A model generated the notes under the pieces. The model had not been told where the DNA came from. It saw only the letters and a program-made list of their open reading frames with translations, and searched no databases. Made by a program: the position numbers and the translations under genes. A stretch of 6,421 nucleotides of DNA from Lysobacteraceae bacterium (GTDB taxonomy: Bacteria > Pseudomonadota > Gammaproteobacteria > Steroidobacterales > Steroidobacteraceae): contig JAAYXG010000813.1 of assembly GCA_012516015.1 (NCBI GenBank), positions 1 to 6,421 on the forward strand, given 5' to 3'. Shown here piece by piece: positions 1-5,723 of the stretch (position 1 is its first letter; every line of letters begins with the position of its first letter).

Positions 1-1174
<1,174 letters not shown>

Positions 1175-1182
1175 CGCTCGCC

Positions 1183-1932
1183 GTGGCCGTCCGGATCCAC
1201 CTCGAGGAGCACGTTCTACGCCTGACGCTCGCGCGGCCCGAGAAGAAGAACGCGCTCATCGGGCCGATGTACGAAGCGCTCACCGCGGCGTTGCAGCGTG
1301 CCGAAGCGGATCCGGACGTGCACGTCGTGCTGTTCGATGCGGAAGGGGACTCGTTTTCGGCCGGTAACGACCTGTCGGAGTTCGCGGCCGTCGCGAGCGG
1401 TCAGATCCCGCCGGAAGCGCTCAAGGTGCGCGGGTTTCTCGATGCGCTCGCAGCAGCAACGACCCCGTACGTCGCGGCGGCGCAGGGTTCTGCAATCGGC
1501 ATCGGCGCGACGCTCCTCCTGCATTGCGATCTCGTCTACGTCGCGGACGATGTGAAGCTCTCGACGCCGTTCGTCAATCTCGCGCTCGTACCGGAAGCGG
1601 CGTCGAGTATGCTATTGCCCGAACGTATCGGACACGCACGTGCCTTCGCGATGTTCGCGCTGGGCGAGACGATCGATGCCAAGAATGCAGTCGAGCTCGG
1701 CTTGGCGAACGCGCTCGTTCCGCGAGCCTCGCTTCATGAGCACGCATTCGCGATGGCGAAGGCGTTGGCGATGCGACCTGCGGGTGCGCTGCGCGCCACG
1801 AAGAAGCTGATGCGCGACGCGGGTGCAGTCCGCGACGCGATGGCGCGCGAGGTCAAGGTGTTCGGCGAGCGGCTGCAAAGCGAAGAAGCGCTTGCGGCGT
1901 TTAAAGCCTTTGCGAGTCGCAAAGGCGTGTGA
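1183..1932 (+). CDS. Enoyl-CoA hydratase/isomerase (crotonase) family protein, probably isomerase-type
   Basis: This is a 249-aa cytosolic crotonase-fold protein acting on an acyl-CoA thioester. Visible motifs are RPEKKNAL (18-25), the CoA/oxyanion loop FSAGNDLSEF (58-67), the second oxyanion loop GSAIGIGATL (102-111), TPFVNLALVPEAASS (128-142), and a C-terminal helical region with RATKKLM. The two catalytic glutamates of true hydratases (Glu144 and Glu164 in rat mitochondrial enoyl-CoA hydratase) align with Thr110 and Phe130, so both are missing. Glu138, in the V-P-E-A-A-S-S motif, is where delta3,delta2-enoyl-CoA isomerases carry their single catalytic acid. I therefore infer that it shifts double bonds during beta-oxidation of unsaturated chains rather than hydrating them; the exact substrate is unknown. 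The start is a GTG 8 nt after the acnA stop with no clear Shine-Dalgarno sequence, suggesting translational coupling. The last codon and stop (GTG TGA) are the first bases of the heptad palindrome at 1927-2001. Confidence 0.9.
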   Translation: MAVRIHLEEHVLRLTLARPEKKNALIGPMYEALTAALQRAEADPDVHVVLFDAEGDSFSAGNDLSEFAAVASGQIPPEALKVRGFLDALAAATTPYVAAAQGSAIGIGATLLLHCDLVYVADDVKLSTPFVNLALVPEAASSMLLPERIGHARAFAMFALGETIDAKNAVELGLANALVPRASLHEHAFAMAKALAMRPAGALRATKKLMRDAGAVRDAMAREVKVFGERLQSEEALAAFKAFASRKGV

Positions 1933-2001
1933 AGTGTAATGTGTAAAGTGTAATGTCAGAAGGCCACTGCCGATTCTGACCTTACACTCTACACGTCACA
2001 C
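1927..2001. repeat. Heptad-repeat palindrome 1 (convergent gap)
   Basis: The left arm is five 7-nt units in strict register: GTGTGAA (1927), GTGTAAT (1934), GTGTAAA (1941), GTGTAAT (1948) and GTCAGAA (1955). A 12-nt loop (1962-1973) follows. The right arm has four units: TTCTGAC (1974), CTTACAC (1981), TCTACAC (1988) and GTCACAC (1995). The innermost pair, GTCAGAA/TTCTGAC, is fully complementary, and the next three pairs are nearly so, with mismatches near 1954/1981, 1946/1989 and 1938/1997. Alternatively the outermost GTGTGA can pair with TCACAC if one heptad is looped out. The left arm is also two 14-mers differing by one base. The outer units contain the Val-TGA ends of both converging genes. 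The architecture matches the palindrome at 4885-4986. Confidence 0.9.
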
Positions 2002-2010
2002 CTTCTTTTT
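1927..2010 (+). terminator. Candidate Rho-independent terminator for the acnA/crotonase operon
   Basis: The heptad hairpin is followed on the + strand by CCTTCTTTTT (2001-2010), a U-rich tail directly after the 3' arm, as expected of an intrinsic terminator. On the other strand the bases beyond the left arm (GCCTTTGCG) are only weakly U-rich, so termination of the creD-side transcript there is less convincing. The T-tract also encodes the Lys codons at the end of the converging small gene. The stem is AU-rich for a terminator and imperfect, which limits confidence. Confidence 0.45.
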
Positions 2011-2316
2011 GCGTTTTCGCTTCCGCGGCTGGCCCAGCCGATACGTCTTGTTCTGCAATCGCAGCGTCACGGGCGGAAGCTCGGGCTCGTCCTCGACGCT
2101 CCATTGTTCCTTGAACGCCTGCAGCGCTTCGCTCTGCACGGCGGCATGTCGGTTGGACAGCATCAAAGACGACGGCGAGCACACACGGGCCCGAATCAAT
2201 CCGAGATCGGATGCCGCGTCGAACAAAGATGGATACCAGCTCTGCCACCCGGGCAGCAGCAGCTCCACCTGCTCGCGCAGGCTCAATCGCTTGAAAGAAT
2301 CGTCCAACAGACTCAT
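1996..2316 (-). CDS. Hypothetical small protein with highly basic C-terminal tail
   Basis: I do not recognise this 106-aa protein. Its codon choice looks like real coding sequence, and it fills the space between creD and the convergent palindrome. The first half is amphipathic with a Trp/Pro-rich stretch (LLPGWQSWYPSLF, residues 20-32). An acidic patch follows (SVEDEPEL, 73-80), then a polybasic end (RKRKRKKK, 98-105) ending in Val. There is no signal peptide or transmembrane segment. The tail could bind nucleic acid or ribosomes, but that is only composition-based inference. I chose the ATG at 2316 because AAAGGA lies just upstream. An in-frame ATG at 2331 would add M-V-K-G-R but has no Shine-Dalgarno sequence. 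The gene starts 78 bp after creD on the same strand, so it is likely in the same transcript. Its GTG-TGA end is inside the right arm of the palindrome. Confidence 0.65.
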   Translation of the reverse strand: MSLLDDSFKRLSLREQVELLLPGWQSWYPSLFDAASDLGLIRARVCSPSSLMLSNRHAAVQSEALQAFKEQWSVEDEPELPPVTLRLQNKTYRLGQPRKRKRKKKV

Positions 2317-2319
2317 GCG

Positions 2320-2325
2320 TCCTTT
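2320..2325 (-). promoter_or_regulatory. Shine-Dalgarno of the small hypothetical gene
   Basis: AAAGGA on the minus strand ends three bases before the ATG at 2316. The spacing is shorter than ideal, but no comparable site precedes the alternative ATG at 2331, so it favours the shorter start. The AAA-GGA bases would be codons 3-4 if the upstream ATG were used. Confidence 0.4.
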
Positions 2326-2394
2326 TACCATGAATCGCGCGCTTGTGAAGATCAGGCAATAGCCGACGGATTCGCAGCGAGAATGAAGCGTGAA

Positions 2395-3717
2395 TCACAC
2401 CGGATTCTCCTCGTGCGATCTATACCAATCGACTCGACGCGTGACGAGCATCACGGCCGCGAGCGCCGCGAAGAGCGTAATGGCGCCGAGCAGAAGCGCG
2501 TAGTCTTCCGAGATGACGAGCACGTAGAGCAGCCCGTAGACGACAGCCATCGCCCCCGCAACCACGACGCCGCGCGCAGGACTCGCTACCGCGCCCGCGA
2601 TGTATGCGCCGATGAGCAGCGCCAGCGCGGCGGCGCCGAGACCGTAGGCGATTCCGAACGACAGATGCTCTGACAGCGCGATCAGCAAGAGATAGAACGT
2701 GCTGAGCGCGAGCCCCACCAGCAAGTACTGGAGCGGATGCAATCGTGTAGCACTCAGCTGCTCCCATGCAAAGAACGTGAGGAAGGTGAGCGCGATGAAG
2801 AGCAAGGCGTACTTGATTGCACGCTCGCCTCTTTGATAGATGTCGCTCGGCTGATAGAGCGCGACGCCGAACGTCGACTGCAAGAGCGCCGTCTCGGCAA
2901 TTTCACCTTCGGCCCAACGCTGCGGATACGGGCGGTTGAGCTCCAGCACTTGCCAGCGAGCTTTGAAGCCTTCCGCACCGATTTCGTGGCTCGAGGGCAA
3001 GAACGCCCCGTTGAACGACGGATGCGGCCAATTGGATGCGAATTGCACACGCGTCTCGCTTCCGAGCGGCAGCAGCGAGATCTCACGGCTTCCCGCGAGC
3101 GTCGTATCGAAGCGGAAGGTCGCACGATCCCCTGGCGAAACGCTGCTGAGGTCGAGCACACTTTCGATTCCGGACAGAACACGTCCGCGCGACGGACTGA
3201 AAGTGAGCGTCTTGTCCGAGAACCGTGCGGAGCGCACCTCGCGTAAGCTACGCACTTGCGACATGGGCAAGAGCAATCGCGCTTCGGCCAACAGGTACCT
3301 CGTCGTCGGATCTTCCGGTGCGGATGTTAGCGCCGCAAAATCGAATTCACCTTCGAGACGTATGTCGCCCAAGTAGACCGGCACTTCATAGATACCGACT
3401 TTGCGCGGCTCGGGCTCGAGCCTCACGTCGAGCGCGATGTCCAGTCGAGCGGGGAGCAGATAGAGGTTGCCACGCACGCTGCGTTCGTGATCGTTCTCGA
3501 CGTAGGTGCGTTCCGTCGGCACGATCAGCATCGGGCCGCCGAGCACGTTCGCCCCGCCCCATCCTTCCGCGACGCGCGTGTAGGCGTGCTCGCGCAACTT
3601 CGCGCGCTCGGACACGAGCCCCCGCAGCATCGATAGCGGAATGAGCAGCACCAATACGATGACCCCGATCGTCGCTGCTTTCAACGTGACGGACCCTGAG
3701 CCAGTGAGTGGCATCAT
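2395..3717 (-). CDS. creD: CreD-family inner membrane protein
   Basis: This 440-aa protein is close to E. coli CreD (450 aa). There is one N-terminal membrane helix (about 13-35, TIGVIVLVLLIPL), followed by a large extracytoplasmic domain of roughly 265 residues. That domain contains GGPMLIVP (61-68) and PYPQRW (263-268). The family signature follows around FGVALYQPSDIYQRGERAIKY (283-303), and then about five tightly packed helices (302-426), including LHPLQYLLVGLALSTFYLLL. In E. coli creD is controlled by the CreBC two-component system and linked to envelope/beta-lactam phenotypes, but its biochemical role is unknown. No creA, creB or creC is visible here, so this is an orphan copy as far as the window shows. 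The start is the first ATG of an ATG-ATG pair, chosen for the AGGGG site 8 nt upstream; a longer open frame to 3831 lacks family similarity. The gene ends GTG-TGA and is followed by the small basic protein. Confidence 0.92.
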   Translation of the reverse strand: MMPLTGSGSVTLKAATIGVIVLVLLIPLSMLRGLVSERAKLREHAYTRVAEGWGGANVLGGPMLIVPTERTYVENDHERSVRGNLYLLPARLDIALDVRLEPEPRKVGIYEVPVYLGDIRLEGEFDFAALTSAPEDPTTRYLLAEARLLLPMSQVRSLREVRSARFSDKTLTFSPSRGRVLSGIESVLDLSSVSPGDRATFRFDTTLAGSREISLLPLGSETRVQFASNWPHPSFNGAFLPSSHEIGAEGFKARWQVLELNRPYPQRWAEGEIAETALLQSTFGVALYQPSDIYQRGERAIKYALLFIALTFLTFFAWEQLSATRLHPLQYLLVGLALSTFYLLLIALSEHLSFGIAYGLGAAALALLIGAYIAGAVASPARGVVVAGAMAVVYGLLYVLVISEDYALLLGAITLFAALAAVMLVTRRVDWYRSHEENPV

Positions 3718-3725
3718 TGTTGTTT

Positions 3726-3730
3726 CCCCT
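3726..3730 (-). promoter_or_regulatory. Shine-Dalgarno of creD
   Basis: AGGGG on the minus strand lies 8 nt before the ATG at 3717. It fixes the creD start at the tandem ATG and rules out the 38-residue upstream extension, which is not CreD-like. Confidence 0.7.
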
Positions 3731-3907
3731 CGTAGAGCAAGCGAGAGGATGCTGACGCGACACTCTGACCCGGCCGGGGCGCAATTCGGGCGAATCGTGG
3801 CAACGTCGCCGAGCTCGACGCACCGGCGCAATAAACTCCCGGCTCCGGCGGTCTAGAATGGAACGGGCCCCTACACTGTTCGTTGTCCTCTTGTGCGACC
3901 CGAGGTC

Positions 3908-3913
3908 GGAGAG
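3908..3913 (+). promoter_or_regulatory. Shine-Dalgarno of msrP
   Basis: GGAGAG lies five bases before the ATG at 3919. It selects this start over the TTG at 3883, which would add 12 residues that are not family-like. Confidence 0.7.
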
Positions 3914-3918
3914 CATCG

Positions 3919-4881
3919 ATGTTGATCAAACGTCCGCGTCCCGGAGACACCGCGCGCATTGCACCCTCCGAGATCACACCCGAGCGCGTTTACGTGAGCC
4001 GACGCGAGCTTCTCCAAGGAGCGCTTGCCCTCGGCGCCGGTGCGGCCGCACCCGCGTTGGCACTCGGCGCTACGCAGCGCTCGCTCCAATTTGCTCGCAA
4101 TGGGCGTTACAGCACCGACGAGAAGCTGACGAGCTACGAAGACATCACGACCTACAACAACTTCTATGAGTTCGGCACCGCGAAGGGTGCCCCGGCAGCG
4201 AACTCGGGTCGATTCAAGAGCATGCCGTGGTCGATCGGCATCGCGGGCGAAGCGGAAGTAACCGGGACCTTCTCGCTCGAAGACCTGCTCGAGCCGCACG
4301 CGCTCGAAGAGCGGATCTACCGCATGCGCTGCGTCGAAGCATGGTCGATGGTGATTCCGTGGGTAGGCGTACCGCTCGGCGCCGTACTGAAACGCTTCAA
4401 ACCCACCTCCAAGGCGAAGTACGTCGCGTTCAAGACCGTGCTGCGTCCGGATGAAATGCCGGGGCAGCGCTCGCGCGTGCTCGCGTGGCCCTACGTCGAA
4501 GGTCTTCGCATCGATGAAGCGATGCATCCTTTGTCGCTGCTCGCCGTCGGCCTGTACGGCAAGACGCTGCTCAATCAGAACGGCGCACCGCTGCGCCTCG
4601 TCGTGCCCTGGAAATACGGCTTCAAAGGAATCAAGTCGATCGTCGAGATCCGCTTTACGGAGCGGCAGCCGCCGACATCGTGGAATCTCTCCGCCCCGCA
4701 CGAGTACGGCTTCTACGCGAACGTGAACCCGAATGTCGACCACCCGCGCTGGAGCCAGGCTCGCGAACGCCGGATCGGCGGCGGTCTCTTCGACTCGCGC
4801 GTACCCACGTTGATGTTCAACGGCTACGAGCAGGAAGTCGCGTCGCTGTATGCGGGGATGGATTTGGCGAAATACTACTGA
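3919..4881 (+). CDS. msrP: Protein-methionine-sulfoxide reductase catalytic subunit MsrP (YedY)
   Basis: This 320-aa periplasmic molybdoenzyme reduces methionine sulfoxide in oxidised envelope proteins, taking electrons from the membrane haem protein MsrQ. A Tat signal is visible: S-R-R-E-L-L (27-32), then a hydrophobic Ala/Leu/Gly run to about residue 51 with A-L-A and L-G-A cleavage options. The mature domain carries [10 protein letters not shown] (77-86) and the molybdenum-ligand motif [15 protein letters not shown] (134-148), with Cys138 as the expected ligand. Further family blocks are DEAMHPL (199-205), [13 protein letters not shown] (229-241), [18 protein letters not shown] (264-281) and [17 protein letters not shown] (300-316). 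Similarity to E. coli YedY is near-continuous and the length is normal. It is the first gene of an msrPQ pair. The gap to msrQ is almost entirely filled by a heptad palindrome beginning 4 nt after the stop. E. coli msrPQ is induced by hypochlorous acid, but no such regulator is visible here. Confidence 0.96.
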   Translation: MLIKRPRPGDTARIAPSEITPERVYVSRRELLQGALALGAGAAAPALALGATQRSLQFARNGRYSTDEKLTSYEDITTYNNFYEFGTAKGAPAANSGRFKSMPWSIGIAGEAEVTGTFSLEDLLEPHALEERIYRMRCVEAWSMVIPWVGVPLGAVLKRFKPTSKAKYVAFKTVLRPDEMPGQRSRVLAWPYVEGLRIDEAMHPLSLLAVGLYGKTLLNQNGAPLRLVVPWKYGFKGIKSIVEIRFTERQPPTSWNLSAPHEYGFYANVNPNVDHPRWSQARERRIGGGLFDSRVPTLMFNGYEQEVASLYAGMDLAKYY

Positions 4882-4884
4882 AGA

Positions 4885-4986
4885 GTTGGCAGTTGACGGT
4901 TGACAGTTGACGGCCAGAGGGCAAGAGGCCCGCTGAACACCGTCCCACCGCTTCTGGCTGTCAACCGTCAACTGTCAACCGTCAAC
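4885..4986. repeat. Heptad-repeat palindrome 2 (between msrP and msrQ)
   Basis: The left arm has five 7-nt units: GTTGGCA (4885), GTTGACG (4892), GTTGACA (4899), GTTGACG (4906) and GCCAGAG (4913). A 32-nt loop (4920-4951) follows. The right arm is TTCTGGC (4952), TGTCAAC (4959), CGTCAAC (4966), TGTCAAC (4973) and CGTCAAC (4980). In the symmetric register all five heptads pair with a few G-U and two A-C positions. Shifted by one heptad, 4892-4913 and 4965-4986 form a perfect 22-bp inverted repeat. AAGAG (4881-4885) and CTCTT (4988-4992) may extend the stem. There is no T-tract, so it does not look like a strong intrinsic terminator, which suits its place inside an operon. Confidence 0.93.
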
Positions 4987-4995
4987 CCTCTTATC

Positions 4996-5649
4996 ATGCC
5001 CCCTCACCTCGTCCGCCGCTTCATCAAACCGCTCCTCTTCCTGCTGTGCCTCGTGCCGTTCCTGAGCGTCGTATGGCGTGCGCTCGAGCTTGGCGGAACG
5101 GATCTCGGTGCGAACCCCGTCGAAGCCGTTCAGGACACGTTCGGCCAATGGGGTCTGCGTTTCCTCGTGATCACGCTCGCGATCACGCCGCTTCGCGATT
5201 GGTTCAACGCACCGTGGCTCGTGATGCTGCGGCGAATGCTGGGCTTGTTCGCATTCGCCTATGTCTTGCTGCACTTTCTGACGTGGCTGCTGCTCGATCA
5301 AGGGCTCTACTGGTCCGGCATTCTCGCGGACATCGCAAAGCGTCCGTTCATCACGATCGGCTTTGCCGCGCTACTAATGCTCGTCCCGCTGGCCGTCACT
5401 TCGACGAACAAGATGATGCGGCGCCTGGGCAAGCGTTGGAAAAGCCTCCATAGGCTCGTCTACCTCATCAGCCTCCTCGCCGTGTGGCACTACTACTGGC
5501 AGGTGAAGGCGGACGTGAGAGAGCCGCTCGTGTACGCGACAATCGTCGCGGTGCTGCTCGGCTGGCGTGCGTTCAAGGCCGCACGGAGATCGCACGCGCG
5601 CACTGCGTCGAGCTTGGGTCGCGTACGCGACGGGTCGGAGCGAGCGTGA
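4996..5649 (+). CDS. msrQ: Protein-methionine-sulfoxide reductase haem-binding subunit MsrQ (YedZ)
   Basis: This 217-aa inner-membrane b-haem protein passes electrons from the quinone/flavin pool to MsrP. It has about six membrane helices and the ferric-reductase-like fold of the family. Candidate haem-ligand histidines are His93 (LLHFLTW), His152 (KSLHRLVYL) and His165 (AVWHYYW), at nearly the same positions as His91, His151 and His164 of E. coli MsrQ. Other family marks are TDLGANPVEAVQDTFGQW (35-52), ITPLRDWFNAP (63-73), RRMLGLFAFAYVLLH (79-93) and the TSTNKMMRRLGKRW segment (135-148). I place the start at the ATG at 4996, where MsrQ similarity begins. The frame is also open through the preceding palindrome to 4900, but that extension is only translated repeat. 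No Shine-Dalgarno sequence lies just before the ATG (the bases are CCCTCTTATC), so translation probably depends on msrP or on the palindrome structure. The last ~20 residues are polar and unconserved-looking. Confidence 0.94.
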   Translation: MPPHLVRRFIKPLLFLLCLVPFLSVVWRALELGGTDLGANPVEAVQDTFGQWGLRFLVITLAITPLRDWFNAPWLVMLRRMLGLFAFAYVLLHFLTWLLLDQGLYWSGILADIAKRPFITIGFAALLMLVPLAVTSTNKMMRRLGKRWKSLHRLVYLISLLAVWHYYWQVKADVREPLVYATIVAVLLGWRAFKAARRSHARTASSLGRVRDGSERA

Positions 5650-5723
5650 AATGAAGCTAGGGGCAGCTCGCGAAGCACACCAAGGGCGAATTCAGAAAAA
5701 TACGCTCGCAGAAGCGCTTGCGC
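5650..5723. other. Convergent gap between msrQ and tryptophan 2,3-dioxygenase
   Basis: This is a short non-coding stretch between the msrQ TGA and the dioxygenase TAA. Apart from the small hairpins at 5702-5725 and the A5 tract (5696-5700), I see nothing in it. In particular there is no heptad palindrome, unlike the other convergent gap. Confidence 0.6.
5696..5717 (-). terminator. Candidate intrinsic terminator after tryptophan 2,3-dioxygenase
   Basis: On the minus strand GCGCT pairs with AGCGT (5713-5717 with 5702-5706, one G-U pair) around a six-base loop. It is followed by A then TTTTT (5700-5696). It lies 7 bases past the TAA stop of the dioxygenase. The stem is short. An overlapping AAGCG-cttg-CGCTT hairpin (5712-5725) abuts the stop codon and could compete with it. 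Confidence 0.4.

Larger units (their letters stand above)
3718..3918. promoter_or_regulatory. Divergent creD / msrP intergenic region
   Basis: These 201 bp separate the two divergent start codons and must hold promoters for both directions. On the + strand TAGAAT (3854-3859) is one mismatch from a sigma-70 -10 box, about 60 nt before msrP, but no good -35 box lies at the right distance. A perfect 5-2-5 inverted repeat, ATTCG-gg-CGAAT (3784-3795), is the best operator candidate. No promoter is clear on the creD side. No gene of credible quality is seen within the gap. Confidence 0.4.

Noticed and set aside
1982..2398. 138-codon minus-strand frame overlapping the small hypothetical gene
   Set aside because: It overlaps the better frame at 1996-2316, is Arg/Ala-rich as expected of an off-frame translation, and has no ribosome site. 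I kept the frame with more natural composition, but which of the two is real is not proven.
2395..2400. A third Val-TGA (GTGTGA) gene end, at creD, as another heptad element
   Set aside because: The following bases do not continue the 7-nt periodicity and there is no opposing arm, so the match is probably coincidence.
2392..2407. GAATC-acaccg-GATTC as a creD terminator
   Set aside because: The stem is only 5 bp, it lies across the creD stop codon, has no T-tract, and would cut off the same-strand gene just downstream.
2104..2673. 189-codon plus-strand frame spanning the small gene and the creD 3' end
   Set aside because: Low-complexity Arg/Gln/His composition, and it is antisense to creD; a shadow frame.
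3769..3778. CCCGGCCGGG palindrome, and CGAGCTCG at 3810-3817, as operators
   Set aside because: Short GC-only or near-GC palindromes are common by chance at this base composition, and nothing ties them to a promoter.
3871..4971. Long open frame (366 codons) on the minus strand opposite msrP
   Set aside because: It is antisense to a clearly conserved msrP, has Arg/Val/Glu-rich shadow composition with no recognisable domain, and begins in the heptad palindrome. High GC produces such frames.
4885..4986. CRISPR array or insertion-sequence terminal repeats
   Set aside because: The units are contiguous 7-mers without spacers, the inner segment is only 32 nt with no gene, and I see no target-site duplication.
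4900..4995. N-terminal extension of MsrQ by 32 residues from a TTG
   Set aside because: The added residues are just the translated palindrome, and MsrQ similarity begins at the ATG at 4996.
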